64,000 nt of DNA from Gemmatimonadales bacterium (GTDB lineage Bacteria; Gemmatimonadota; Gemmatimonadetes; Gemmatimonadales; GWC2-71-9). Both the position numbers and the translations under genes were made by a program. A model generated the notes under the pieces. It ran no database searches, was not told the origin of the DNA, and worked only from the letters and a program-made list of their open reading frames with translations. Below are positions 8,794-18,295 of the stretch, one piece after another (the first letter of the stretch is position 1; the number at the start of each line of letters is the position of its first letter). The stretch lies in assembly GCA_036500345.1 (NCBI GenBank), contig DASYCE010000031.1, forward strand, positions 162,728-226,727, written 5' to 3'.

Positions 8794-11291
8794 GTCGCGG
8801 CTCCGATGCCGTGTCTGGCGAAAAAGTCCTCACACTTGGTCCGCACCTGCGCCCACGAGCCGATCACGCGTTCCGCCGGCGGCAATCCTTCGAGCAGCAT
8901 CGCCCCGTATCGCTTCGTTACCACCCGCCGATCGAGCAGGATGACAACGCCGACATCCTCGGCGCTCCGGATCAGGCGGCCAAACCCCTGCTTGAGCTTC
9001 AGCGCCGCGTGGGGAAGGAGGTAGCCGAAGAAGGCGTCTTCTCCCTGCTCGGTCAGGCGCTCCATCCGGGCGGCGGTGAGCGGCTCGGACGGCACCTTGA
9101 AAGGTAGCTTGGCGAGAATCAGCCCACGGAGCGCGCGCCCGGGGACGTCGACCCCTTCCCAGAAGGAATCGGTCCCGAGGAGAATGGCATTGCCGGCTTC
9201 GCGGAAGCGCCGGATGAGGTGGTCACGTTGCCCCTCCCCTTGCACCAGGATCGGAAACCGGTCGCCCAGGTCGGCCCGCACGGCCGCGGCAACGCGCCGC
9301 AGCGCGGCGTGCGAGGTGAAGAGGACGAAGATCCCGCCGTCGCTCGCCCACGCGAGGTCGCGCACCACGGCGGCCACCGCGGCGTCGTGTCCGGCTTCGT
9401 CCTCGCGCGGGTCGGGAACGTCGTCCGGAAGTCCGAGAAGGCAGTGGTCCTCGTAGGGAAAGGGCGACGGAAACACCTCCTGCACCGTCACCGGAGACCC
9501 GTCTCCGGAGAGACCGATCCGCGACGCGATGAACCCGAATTCGCCGCCGGCGGCGAGGGTGGCGCTGGTGAGCGCGACGGTGTCGAGCCGATCGAAGAGG
9601 AGCGCGCGGAGGGTCGGGGCAAGATCGAGCGGCACCGCGGCGAGCTGCAACGCCGGCGTGCGCGTCCCGCTGCGCTCGATCCAGCGGACCTCGGGTGGTC
9701 GGCCGGTGGCGGGGCGAAGCGTGGTGTTGAGACCGTCGGCGGTCGATTCGAGGCGCCGCACAACGCCGCGACATTCGTTGACAAGCTGCTGTTGTCGCTC
9801 GGTCATCTCTCCCTGTTCGAGCCGGTCGGCGACCGTCTCGACCAGCTGCGCCACGGTGCGGAATCCCGCAACGGTGAGGTCGAGGTCGCGCGTCAGTCCC
9901 TCTTCCCACATCGGATGGCGGCCGAAGTCCTCGTCGAGGCGCACCGGGCCGCCGCCCGCGGCTACGTGATCAAAGAGCCGAAGGAAGAGTGCTTCCGCAG
10001 CGCTGCGCGCCTGGATCACCGCGGGCACGAGCCGCTCGCGCACCAGGTCGATCGAGGCGCGATTGAGGAGGTCGTCGGCGCTCCGCAGCACGTACAGCAG
10101 CGATGGGAGGAGTCCCTTCCCCTTGCGTTCGAGGCGATTCAGCAACCGCTGCACGCCGCGCGACGACACCTGCACGCCGAGATGGCCGGCGGCGACATCT
10201 TCGATATGGTGTGCTTCGTCAAGAATCAGCCGCTTGTATGCCGGGAGTACCGCAGCCGACTCCCAGTTGTCCGACGCCTGCCGAACGGCGAGATCAGCCG
10301 AGAGGAGGTGATGATTCACGACGACGATGTCGGCCTGCGCCGCGCGGCGCCGCGCCTGGAAGACGAAACAGTTGTCGAAGTGCTTGCAGCGGAGGCGGGG
10401 GCAGAGATCGGCCTCGGCGGCGACCTCGTCCCAGACGTCGCCCGACGGGGGCGTGGGGAGGTCGGCGAGCGTCCCGTCGGCGGTGTTCGCCGCCCAGGCG
10501 GTGAGGTTGAGCAGCTCGTCGAGCTTGTCACCTTCGAGCAGCGTGTGCTGACTCGCTGCGGCCGTCTCGAGGCGCTGGCGGCAGAGATAGTTGCGCCACC
10601 CCTTGAGGAGCGCGAAGGTCGGCTGATGTTCGTCGTTGCCGAGCGCGCGGGCCAGCAGCGGCAGGTCCTTTCCGACCAGCTGCTCCTGCAGGTTGATGGT
10701 ATTGGTCGATACAACGGTCCGCTCGCCGTTGGCGCGAGCCCAGGCGAGCGCCGGGACGAGATAGGCAAACGACTTCCCCACACCGGTCCCCGCCTCGAGG
10801 AGGAGGACCCCGCCGTCGTTGTAGGCGTCGACGAGATACGCGGTCAGATCGCGCTGGCTTTGCCGATCCTCGTAATTTCCCAGCACCCGCGCAATCGCAC
10901 CGGTTTCGCCAAGCTGCCCGATCACGTCGAACGGATCGAGGGTGGTGATCGGTGTCACGGCGGGGACTTCCACAACGACGTACAACCGTTCGGCGTCGTT
11001 ATCGATGATCCCGAAGCCGATCCCGTCGTCGTGCGCCCGCGCCGCGACCGACAGGTCGGCCATCGATGGTTCGAGGCGGCCGCTGGGGTGATTGTGCAAC
11101 AGCATCTCCCCGCGCCGAGCGACGCCTGGAAGCGCCAGAACCATGTCGACGGTACCGCGTGCTACCGGCCGAGCCGACGTGACGACCCCCTCGGCATCGA
11201 TCGTCGCGACGAACGACACTTCGTTCCCTCCCGCGGCGCGAATCTCCCGCCGGAGAAGCTCGCGCGCGGTGGCGGCGAGTCGCTCGGTCAC
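8790..11291 (-). CDS. DinG/XPD-like iron-sulfur helicase with an N-terminal JAMM (RadC-like) domain
   Basis: 833 residues, GTG start overlapping the upstream stop. Residues 1-115 resemble a JAMM metalloprotease-fold domain: Glu24, then H66-N-H68-PSG, Ser76 and Asp79, matching the H-x-H-x7-S-x2-D metal-site spacing seen in RadC. From about residue 140 it is a superfamily 2 helicase: Walker A GTGVGKS (168-174), DEAH at 358-361, and four cysteines (C237, C297, C302, C308) placed like the 4Fe-4S ligands of DinG/XPD. A 5'-to-3' DNA or DNA/RNA helicase is expected. The domain pairing is unusual: DinG of some Firmicutes carries an exonuclease domain at this end instead. The exact helicase role is inferred. 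Confidence 0.9.
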   Translation of the reverse strand: MTERLAATARELLRREIRAAGGNEVSFVATIDAEGVVTSARPVARGTVDMVLALPGVARRGEMLLHNHPSGRLEPSMADLSVAARAHDDGIGFGIIDNDAERLYVVVEVPAVTPITTLDPFDVIGQLGETGAIARVLGNYEDRQSQRDLTAYLVDAYNDGGVLLLEAGTGVGKSFAYLVPALAWARANGERTVVSTNTINLQEQLVGKDLPLLARALGNDEHQPTFALLKGWRNYLCRQRLETAAASQHTLLEGDKLDELLNLTAWAANTADGTLADLPTPPSGDVWDEVAAEADLCPRLRCKHFDNCFVFQARRRAAQADIVVVNHHLLSADLAVRQASDNWESAAVLPAYKRLILDEAHHIEDVAAGHLGVQVSSRGVQRLLNRLERKGKGLLPSLLYVLRSADDLLNRASIDLVRERLVPAVIQARSAAEALFLRLFDHVAAGGGPVRLDEDFGRHPMWEEGLTRDLDLTVAGFRTVAQLVETVADRLEQGEMTERQQQLVNECRGVVRRLESTADGLNTTLRPATGRPPEVRWIERSGTRTPALQLAAVPLDLAPTLRALLFDRLDTVALTSATLAAGGEFGFIASRIGLSGDGSPVTVQEVFPSPFPYEDHCLLGLPDDVPDPREDEAGHDAAVAAVVRDLAWASDGGIFVLFTSHAALRRVAAAVRADLGDRFPILVQGEGQRDHLIRRFREAGNAILLGTDSFWEGVDVPGRALRGLILAKLPFKVPSEPLTAARMERLTEQGEDAFFGYLLPHAALKLKQGFGRLIRSAEDVGVVILLDRRVVTKRYGAMLLEGLPPAERVIGSWAQVRTKCEDFFARHGIGAAT

Positions 11292-12574
11292 GTCTTCAAT
11301 TCCTTCTTCTTCGCCGCCGGGAAGAGGACGTTGTTCAGGATCAGCCGGTACCCGGGCGAGTGCGGGTGCAATGACAGATCGGTCGGTGCATTCCCGATGG
11401 CATGCTGCGGATCTTCCGGATCGTGCCCACCGAAGAAGGTCCAGGTTCCCTTGCCGTGCTCACCATGGATGTACTTGACCCACGGTGCGCCAGACTCATC
11501 GCCAAGCACGACGACACCGGGCTTCACCCGGCTGCGCCGGAAGGAGGTCGTGAGGCCGTAGAAATCGGGGATGACTTGCCGGTGATTCTGCACCAGCATC
11601 GTCGCGACCGGATCGATCTTCGCGGAGAAGTTGAACAGCTCGAATGCGCCCAGCGGTTGGCGGTTGGGAGTGTTGACCTGGTGGCCATCGATGTCGCTGA
11701 ACGCCGCCACCGCCGGCGACAGTTCAAGCACCGCATCGTGAAAGGCGAGCGCCTTGTCCCAGTGCAGCTTGCTCGACGCATCGGGGTCCATCGGCGTGCC
11801 GTCGGCGTACGCGGCGGCGATGTCGACCCCGTCGCTGGCGAGCGCCAGGTCGATGGTTTCGGTCGCGGTGCACATCGCGAAGAGAAACCCGCCGCGATCG
11901 ACAAATGCCGCGATCTGCTTTGCCACGCCGCGCTTGCAGTCGGCGACGTTGGCAAAACCGAGCCTCGCGGCGGTGGATTGGTTGAGTTGCATCATCGGTT
12001 GCAGCCACGGTGCGCCCGCCGACGTGATGACGAACTTCGAGTACTGGCCGGTGAAGTCCTCGTGATGAAGATGCAGCCAGTCGTACGTCGCCAGCCCGTT
12101 GGCCATGACCTCAGGATCCCAGACACGGACGAACTCGATCCCGGCGTAGTTGAGCGCCATCGTCACGGCGTCGTCCCACGGTGCGGCATCGGGCGGCGCG
12201 TAGACGGCGACCTTCGGCACCTTCTCCAGCGGAATCGCATCCATGTTGCTCTGCGCGATCTGCGCCTTCGCATCGAGGATCGCCGCGTCGTCGACCTGCT
12301 CGACCGTCACACCGGCGAGCGCTGCGTCGCGCATCAGCGCATCGGACGCCGGGAGGAGAAACGCGCCATTGCGATAGTTGAGGAACCACTCCCCCTGCTC
12401 GCCGCGCTGCAAGGCGCGAAAAGCGAGGCCGTAGGCCTTGAGATGCTGCTCCTGCGCGTCATCCATCGGAATCAGCACGTTCGACGCGCGCACGCCGCGG
12501 ATCCACCGGTACCGCGGCAGGAAGAGCGCGGCGCTGGTTCCGGTCCCCCAGCGAAGAAAGTCGCGTCGTCGCAT
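11288..12574 (-). CDS. TAT-type secreted protein of unknown function, GATase-like features
   Basis: 428 residues. The N-terminus has twin arginines (MRRRDFLRWG) before a short hydrophobic stretch, suggesting Tat export. The middle carries WLHLHHEDFTGQYSKF and later GGFLFAMCTATETIDLAL, where a Cys sits in a strand-turn-helix setting resembling the nucleophile elbow of class I glutamine amidotransferases or ThuA-like proteins. I recall relatives being labelled asparagine synthetase B, but no synthetase ATP-binding domain is visible, so I would not use that name. The C-terminus has a KYIHGEHGKGTWTFFGGHDPE motif. It is coupled to the TPR gene upstream by a one-base overlap and to the helicase downstream. 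Confidence 0.65.
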   Translation of the reverse strand: MRRRDFLRWGTGTSAALFLPRYRWIRGVRASNVLIPMDDAQEQHLKAYGLAFRALQRGEQGEWFLNYRNGAFLLPASDALMRDAALAGVTVEQVDDAAILDAKAQIAQSNMDAIPLEKVPKVAVYAPPDAAPWDDAVTMALNYAGIEFVRVWDPEVMANGLATYDWLHLHHEDFTGQYSKFVITSAGAPWLQPMMQLNQSTAARLGFANVADCKRGVAKQIAAFVDRGGFLFAMCTATETIDLALASDGVDIAAAYADGTPMDPDASSKLHWDKALAFHDAVLELSPAVAAFSDIDGHQVNTPNRQPLGAFELFNFSAKIDPVATMLVQNHRQVIPDFYGLTTSFRRSRVKPGVVVLGDESGAPWVKYIHGEHGKGTWTFFGGHDPEDPQHAIGNAPTDLSLHPHSPGYRLILNNVLFPAAKKKELKT

Positions 12575-14337
12575 CAGGGTGCCGATCCCGGCGTCGTGGT
12601 GCCCAGCGAATCGTGCAAGCGCCGCGCTTCGGGAACGACTGCGCTCTCCGGATAGTCGATGATCAACTGCTCGAGTGCATGACGCGCGTCATCGACGTGG
12701 CCTGAGGCGACAGCGATCCGCGCCAGGGCGAGACGTGCCGCCGCAGACGCTGCGGGGGCATTCTTGACGTCCGCACCGCGCAACAGTTCCGTCGCACGCA
12801 CCGTGTCCCGCGCCGCAAGCGCGATCTGCCCGGCGAAAAGCCGGGTTTCGGCCGCGCCCGCGGGACGTACCGTCGCGGCAAGGACGGTGAGGTCGGTGAC
12901 AGCCTTCGACGTGTCGCCCCGTTCGAGGGTGAGGAGCGCCTCGCCGAGGGCAGGAAGCGAATCTGCGCCGATGGCCTGGATCAGCGTCAGCACCGTGATG
13001 CGCTGGAGGGCCTGCTCGCGCTCCTCGTCGTACGGTCCGGCGGCCTTCAGCAGGTCGTTGGCGCCGGCAAGATCGCCGCGGTAGAGGGCGATCCGGCCCC
13101 GCAGGTCAAATCCCGACGTACTCGAATCGCTGGCAACGAGCTGCGTCGCGCGCGCAAAATTCCCGGCGCGAAGCCAGACCATGGCGATCCGCCGCGCAAG
13201 GCGATCGTGTTCGTCGGGGGTGATCGTTGGTCCGAGTTGCGCCAGCACCTTCTCCGCGTCTGCCGCCTTCCCTTCGGCAATCAACACGCCGAGCAGCGTC
13301 GTCGATGCGGTGTTCGCCATCCCCGCCGGGGCATCGGGTCTCGAGCCGACCACATCAAGCAGCCGCCGTGCCTGCTTCTCGTTCCCCGCGTCGGCGTAGG
13401 CTCGCGCAGCGTCCATCAGCGTCTCGACCGCGGCGCGACCGGACTCGCGCGCGGCGATTGCTTCGAGCGTCGCGGCGGCGGCGAGCTTCGAGGGATTGTC
13501 GTCGTGCGCGTGCAGGAGTCCGTAGAGGCGGCGGAGTGCCACGATCGCAGTCACTGAATCGGCCGGGAGTGCACCGCGAACGAGCGACAGCGCTTGCGTC
13601 GATTCCCCCCACCCTGCGAGCAGAAAGCCGAGCAATTGCTTCGCCTCGATCGACCCGTCCTGCATCAGCGCATCGCGAACCTGGGTACGCTGCGACTGCG
13701 CAACCTGCGACAGCACCGTCACGGCGGCGGTGCCGAACGCCGGGGTTGCACGGATCACGGCGACCCATTCGCGGGCCGCGCCACCGAGGTTGCCGGATCG
13801 GCGGAAGAGTTCGGCGCGCTCCACGCCGAGCGCCTCCGGTCCGAGGCGCTGGCGACCGAGATCGAGCGCTCGCTGTGCCTCGCCGATGTCACGCGCCTCG
13901 AGTGCGGCGTTGGACCATTCGCGATACGGGTCTTCGTCGTGCGGCGCGAGTGCGGCCCAGCGCTCCACGTATTTGCGCGCCGAATCGCCTCGATCGGCGT
14001 GCGCGAACGCGCGCACCGCCACTTGGAGCACGCCGATACTGGTCGAATCGATCGCCAGTGCCGCTTTGGAGAGCGTGAGCATCTCGGGGCCACGTCCCAG
14101 TTGCGGCAGCACGTGTTCCATGCCGATGAGGGCGCCGACGTTCGCCGGTTCCGTCTGCAGGATCGCCTGGTAGATCTTCGCCGCATCGCCGTAGGTACCG
14201 TTCCGCTCCGCCATCAATCCGCGGCCGAGTGGCGTCGCGGTGCTGTTGGTCTGGACCTGCGCCGCCGCGACGACAGGCACCGCGGCAATGAGCAGGAACG
14301 TGACCGCGCCACCGAATCGATGGAGGCGGATCGTCAT
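12574..14337 (-). CDS. secreted tetratricopeptide-repeat protein
   Basis: 587 residues with an N-terminal signal peptide (cleavage likely after AAAQ, about residue 27). Most of the protein is Ala/Leu/Arg-rich paired helices typical of TPR repeats, for example the units around NGTYGDAAKIYQAILQTEP and EGKAADAEKVLAQLGP. It ends with a segment like the outer-membrane lipoprotein TPR family (ALEQLIIDYPESAVVPEARR). TPR proteins act as scaffolds, so this one may hold together the neighbouring membrane protein and secreted protein; that is inference from the operon. ATG overlaps the stop of the DUF4175 gene (ATGA). Confidence 0.85.
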   Translation of the reverse strand: MTIRLHRFGGAVTFLLIAAVPVVAAAQVQTNSTATPLGRGLMAERNGTYGDAAKIYQAILQTEPANVGALIGMEHVLPQLGRGPEMLTLSKAALAIDSTSIGVLQVAVRAFAHADRGDSARKYVERWAALAPHDEDPYREWSNAALEARDIGEAQRALDLGRQRLGPEALGVERAELFRRSGNLGGAAREWVAVIRATPAFGTAAVTVLSQVAQSQRTQVRDALMQDGSIEAKQLLGFLLAGWGESTQALSLVRGALPADSVTAIVALRRLYGLLHAHDDNPSKLAAAATLEAIAARESGRAAVETLMDAARAYADAGNEKQARRLLDVVGSRPDAPAGMANTASTTLLGVLIAEGKAADAEKVLAQLGPTITPDEHDRLARRIAMVWLRAGNFARATQLVASDSSTSGFDLRGRIALYRGDLAGANDLLKAAGPYDEEREQALQRITVLTLIQAIGADSLPALGEALLTLERGDTSKAVTDLTVLAATVRPAGAAETRLFAGQIALAARDTVRATELLRGADVKNAPAASAAARLALARIAVASGHVDDARHALEQLIIDYPESAVVPEARRLHDSLGTTTPGSAP

Positions 14338-17300
14338 GGATGCGATCCGGGCGGCGCCGTCAGCCGCTGGAAGTAGTCGAGGACGCGCCGGCGTTCGTCG
14401 GGCGACAAACGCTGCAGCGATTCCCAGCTCGGCATGCGGATATCGGCGGCGCCGTTGCGGATTCGCGGATCGAGCGGCGGAGGGATCGCGGGTGGGGCGT
14501 CCTTCGCCGTTGTCGCCTGTCGCTGCTTGTCGACGTCGTCCTGGTTCCCTTGCAGCGAGCGGCCGGCGTCCAGCATGCGCTTGAACAGCGCCTGCTGACG
14601 TTGCACGACATCGGGATTTAGGCTTCCCTGTTCCAGTGCCCGCGAGAGCGCCGTCGCTTCACGCGCCATGGCGCCGGCACCGGGCATCTGGCCGCCGGCG
14701 CGCATCCGCTCCAGCTGTTGCGCGAGCGCCCGCTGCTGCAGGGCGAGCTGCATCAGCTGCTGCGCGGAGAACCCGCCGCCTTGCATCATTCCCGCGCTCT
14801 GCTGGGCGAGCTGGCCCTGCTTGCCGGCCATCCCCTGCATCTGCTGCATCGCCTCGGGCAACCCGCTTCCGGATTGCGATCCGTTGATCCTGTCCTTCGA
14901 CTGCATCAGCGCAAACGCCGCGACGGCGAGCGCATCGACGGCGTCGCTCGCGTGATCGGTGGCGGCGCGGACATTGGGGTTGACCGACGCGACTGCGTCG
15001 ACTGCGTCCTGCATCGCCCGCCTCGCTTCGGCGAGCGCGACACCCGCCTGCGGCGAGACCAGTGCGTTCATCGCCCCGACGGCGACGACCTGCTGGAGCA
15101 ACTTTCCCGCGCCTTCTGCCACGACACCCTGCTCGGTCCGCGTCGCGGGGAGGAGCGCCCCGTCCTCGAACGCCTGTGCCATCGCCAGCTGACGCTGGGC
15201 GAGCCGTGACGTTTCCTCGAGCGCACGGGTGAGGGCCTCCGTCACCTGGGCGCGCATCTCCGCCTGCATGTTCTGGCGGTTGTCGTCGATCTTCTTCGAC
15301 AGCGGCTTGAGATCTTCTTCGGCCTGCTTCCCCTGCGATTGCGCATCAGAGCTCTTCCCCGTCTCACTCGATTGCGCGGCGTGCTGCATCTGCTGGCTCG
15401 CGGCATGTGCCTCCTGCGCCGCCTCTTTCAATCCCGCACGGGTATCGGCCGCGGGAGTCTGTGCCGCGGCCTTGTCGAGGCGCGCGCCGAGGGAATCGGC
15501 ACGGCGCGCGATCTCCCGTTCCGCCTTCGCGGCAGCACCGCTGTCGTGCTGCGCCAGCTTCGGCGTGAGATCGTGCTGCTCAATGGTCAGCTGATTCGCA
15601 TCCCGCCCGAGGTTCGCGAGCTCGGTTTCGAGCGCCGCCCGCTTGAAGAGCTCGCGCGCCTGATCGAGGGCGCTCTTGAGCTGCGCCTGCTGTTCGGCGA
15701 GGTTCTGCAAGGCGTCGCGAGTCTGGTCGGCGTCCAGTCGTTTGAGCGCGTCCTTGAGCGCCGTGAGATTGTCGCGAAGGTCGGACGAGAGCGCCTGGTC
15801 GAGGAGCTGATTGATCTCGTTCAGCTCGCGCGTGATGGCCGAATCGGGGGCACCGCCGCGCTGCGCGGCATCGCGCAAGTCACGCAGGGACTGCTGCAGT
15901 TTGGTGGCGTCGTCGATCACCTTCTGCTGTGACTGCGCCACGGCGTCGGCTTTACGGGCAGCATCGCTGGTGAGCGGAGCCTTGGCGCCGTTGTCGGTGG
16001 AACTCCCATTCGTGGTTCCGTTGGTCGTCCGGGGCCGCTCGCGTGCAAGATCCTCCTCGGCACGCTGCACCTGTCCAGCCTGTGCGGCGAGTGAATCGAA
16101 GGCGGTCGCCGTGGCGCTCGTCTGTCGCGTCTGCATCGCCCGCAATTCGGCAACCGTCGGAATCCGGACCAGAAACTCCCGCGACCGCCCCACCTGGTGC
16201 GCCGGCGAGTTGTCGGCCGCGTAGGCGGTGTAGTGAAGCGTGTCGCCACCTGCGACGCCGAGCGATCCGAGGTCGATCGTCGTGGTGATCAAGGCGCGGT
16301 CGCCGCCGCCGGGCGGCAGTTGGAGCGAGGATCGATGCACCGCGGACGAGCCGCCATGCCGCGTCTCGATACCGGCCGACACGATCCCGTGGTCGTCGCG
16401 GATTCCCACGACGAGCGCGAGCGACATCGACGCGGTCGCGATCGTGTCGACACCGGGGACCGGAATTTCCACGTGCGGCGCACTGTCGGGCACGACGCGA
16501 ACCGGAAGCGCCGGCACATCGCCCGCCAGGCTGTTCCCGTTGGCGGCCACGACGTCGAGCCGCCAGGTGTTCGATTGCGCCGGCCCGAGTTCACCGTGGA
16601 AGGTGTTCGCCGTCACGGTCAACGCGACTCCACCGGCGTGGTCGATCAGGCGCGCGCGCTGCAGCGGTGCGGTCGCGCGCCCCGACATCCGGAGCAGTGT
16701 GCCCTGCGGAATGATCAGCGTGTCACCGGTGCTCGGGAGAACTTCGTCGTCGAGTCCGAGGTACGCCGGATAGTGGGCCGTCACCACAAACGACCCGAGA
16801 AACGCGGCGAGCGAAATGCCGACATGCACCTCGGCCGAGCGGTGACCGTCGCCTTCCGCGCGAGCGACCAGATCGGCGGTCAGCGGATCGGTGACGACCG
16901 TCGCGTGGCCGTCACGATCGAGCGCGATACGAGTGGTGCGCCACTCTTCTCCGGGCGACCGCGTCAGCAGGTCGGCATGATCCGCGCCGACGGCCGTGAG
17001 ATCGAGGACTGCCCGTTCCCCGCGGGTCACGGTGCGCCGGCGCGCGGTAAGGCGGATCGGTGTCACCAGCGCGCGCAGCGCGGCGACGGGATGCCAGAGT
17101 CGCGCCGGAGCACCGGTCGCGGGACGCGCCGCCGCCAGGAGCAGCAGCATGATCAGGAGCGCGCCGCCGGCGCGACGGCCGTGCCCGCGCTGCACGACGA
17201 GCATCGGCTCGAGTGCGGTGCGCCCGCGCCGCCGCACCTCGTCGGCTTGCGAGGCAGCGGCGGCGGCGTGCAACGACGGACTCGTCCCGGGCGCGGCAGG

Positions 17301-17618
17301 TTCGAGCAGCGTGGTCAACGCACCGCGCCGCCACGCCCCGCCGGCTTCCATCGCCTGACCGACATGGAGCGCCGTCGTCTTCCGCATTGCGCTCCGCGCG
17401 ATCACCACTCCGGCCACGGTCGCGCCGAGTGCGGCGACCCACGCCGCGATCACCCACACCATCGCCGCGGTCGCATCGACGCGATAGATCCATGCCGCGA
17501 TCGCAAACGCCAGGATCGCCGCGGCAACGCCTGCCAGCAGGCGCACCCCGCCGCGCGTCGCGCCGAGGGGGCGGGCGATGTCGTCCAGTGCGACACGAAC
17601 CTGTTCCGGGCGATTCAT
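14334..17618 (-). CDS. DUF4175-type membrane protein with long coiled coil
   Basis: 1094 residues. Two transmembrane helices near the N-terminus (around residues 25-75) and a third near residue 150 are followed by a periplasmic-type beta domain, a long Ala/Gln/Lys/Glu/Asp-rich coiled coil (about 490-800), and a Gln/Met/Gly-rich tail with MQQMQGMAGKQGQLAQQ. This order, and the neighbouring DUF4159 gene, match DUF4175 proteins found beside MoxR/BatA-type envelope clusters. Function unknown; an envelope-stress or structural role is a guess. The repeated Gln-Gln pattern at the C-terminus is unusual and may mediate self-assembly. Confidence 0.82.
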   Translation of the reverse strand: MNRPEQVRVALDDIARPLGATRGGVRLLAGVAAAILAFAIAAWIYRVDATAAMVWVIAAWVAALGATVAGVVIARSAMRKTTALHVGQAMEAGGAWRRGALTTLLEPAAPGTSPSLHAAAAASQADEVRRRGRTALEPMLVVQRGHGRRAGGALLIMLLLLAAARPATGAPARLWHPVAALRALVTPIRLTARRRTVTRGERAVLDLTAVGADHADLLTRSPGEEWRTTRIALDRDGHATVVTDPLTADLVARAEGDGHRSAEVHVGISLAAFLGSFVVTAHYPAYLGLDDEVLPSTGDTLIIPQGTLLRMSGRATAPLQRARLIDHAGGVALTVTANTFHGELGPAQSNTWRLDVVAANGNSLAGDVPALPVRVVPDSAPHVEIPVPGVDTIATASMSLALVVGIRDDHGIVSAGIETRHGGSSAVHRSSLQLPPGGGDRALITTTIDLGSLGVAGGDTLHYTAYAADNSPAHQVGRSREFLVRIPTVAELRAMQTRQTSATATAFDSLAAQAGQVQRAEEDLARERPRTTNGTTNGSSTDNGAKAPLTSDAARKADAVAQSQQKVIDDATKLQQSLRDLRDAAQRGGAPDSAITRELNEINQLLDQALSSDLRDNLTALKDALKRLDADQTRDALQNLAEQQAQLKSALDQARELFKRAALETELANLGRDANQLTIEQHDLTPKLAQHDSGAAAKAEREIARRADSLGARLDKAAAQTPAADTRAGLKEAAQEAHAASQQMQHAAQSSETGKSSDAQSQGKQAEEDLKPLSKKIDDNRQNMQAEMRAQVTEALTRALEETSRLAQRQLAMAQAFEDGALLPATRTEQGVVAEGAGKLLQQVVAVGAMNALVSPQAGVALAEARRAMQDAVDAVASVNPNVRAATDHASDAVDALAVAAFALMQSKDRINGSQSGSGLPEAMQQMQGMAGKQGQLAQQSAGMMQGGGFSAQQLMQLALQQRALAQQLERMRAGGQMPGAGAMAREATALSRALEQGSLNPDVVQRQQALFKRMLDAGRSLQGNQDDVDKQRQATTAKDAPPAIPPPLDPRIRNGAADIRMPSWESLQRLSPDERRRVLDYFQRLTAPPGSHP

Positions 17619-18295
17619 CCGCCGCCGTATCCCACGGCGTAGGCAAAGAGGTTGATCCCCATGCGCAACGCCGCTTCGTGTTTTTCCGGTGGATCGTGAT
17701 AGACGGTCGTGTCTTCCCAGCCGTTGCCGAGATCGGACTGATAGGTGTAGTAGACCACCAGCCGCCCGTTCACGAAGATGCCGAATCCCTGCGCCGGCTT
17801 GCCGTCATGCTCATGGATCTTCGGCACGCCGTGCGGGAAGTCATACACCAGATGGTAGATCGGATGGTCGAGCGGCACGTCGACCAGCGGGTGATCGGGA
17901 AAGAGCCGCTTGATCTCGCGCCGAAATGACTGATCGAGTCCGTAGTTGTCGTCGACATGGAGGAAGCCGCCGGCAAGGAGCCAGCGCCGCAGGATCTCCA
18001 GTTCCTGATCGCTCCAGTGGATGTTGCCGTGGCCGGTGACGTGGAGGAACGCCACATCCCAGAGTTCCGGATCGGTGAGGCGCACCACGACTTCCTGCGG
18101 AGCGACGGGAATGTCGGTCCGCTGCCGGATCGCTGCCAGCAGATTCGGGAGGCTCGACGGATTGGCGTACCAGTCGCCGCCGCCATCGTAGTGGAGGCGC
18201 CCGATCGCGAGCGCCGGAACGTTGCCACTGACCTGGGCGGCAACAGGCACGGCGGTGAGCATCACGAGACACGCCGCAGCGGCGGAACGGATCAC
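17615..18295 (-). CDS. DUF4159 domain protein, secreted
   Basis: 226 residues with a signal peptide ending near AAQ (residue 21). The family core is clear: IGRLHYDGGGDWYANPSSL at the start, VAFLHVTGHGNIHWSDQE, LLAGGFLHVDDNYGLDQSF and a final GINLFAYAVG. DUF4159 resembles a GATase-I/ThuA-like fold, but its activity is not established. It sits directly before DUF4175 with a four-base overlap, a pairing I know from other phyla where the two lie with MoxR and von Willebrand-factor genes; those partners are absent here. It overlaps rsmI upstream (ATGA). Confidence 0.88.
   Translation of the reverse strand: MIRSAAAACLVMLTAVPVAAQVSGNVPALAIGRLHYDGGGDWYANPSSLPNLLAAIRQRTDIPVAPQEVVVRLTDPELWDVAFLHVTGHGNIHWSDQELEILRRWLLAGGFLHVDDNYGLDQSFRREIKRLFPDHPLVDVPLDHPIYHLVYDFPHGVPKIHEHDGKPAQGFGIFVNGRLVVYYTYQSDLGNGWEDTTVYHDPPEKHEAALRMGINLFAYAVGYGGG

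Noticed and set aside
9219-11561. Open reading frame of 780 codons on the plus strand opposite the helicase gene
   Set aside because: It mirrors the codon structure of a clearly functional gene on the other strand; long antisense frames are expected at this GC content and the product shows no domain.
11288-12574. Asparagine synthetase B assignment
   Set aside because: No N-terminal Cys nucleophile or ATP-pyrophosphatase motif; only a name I recall for similar proteins.
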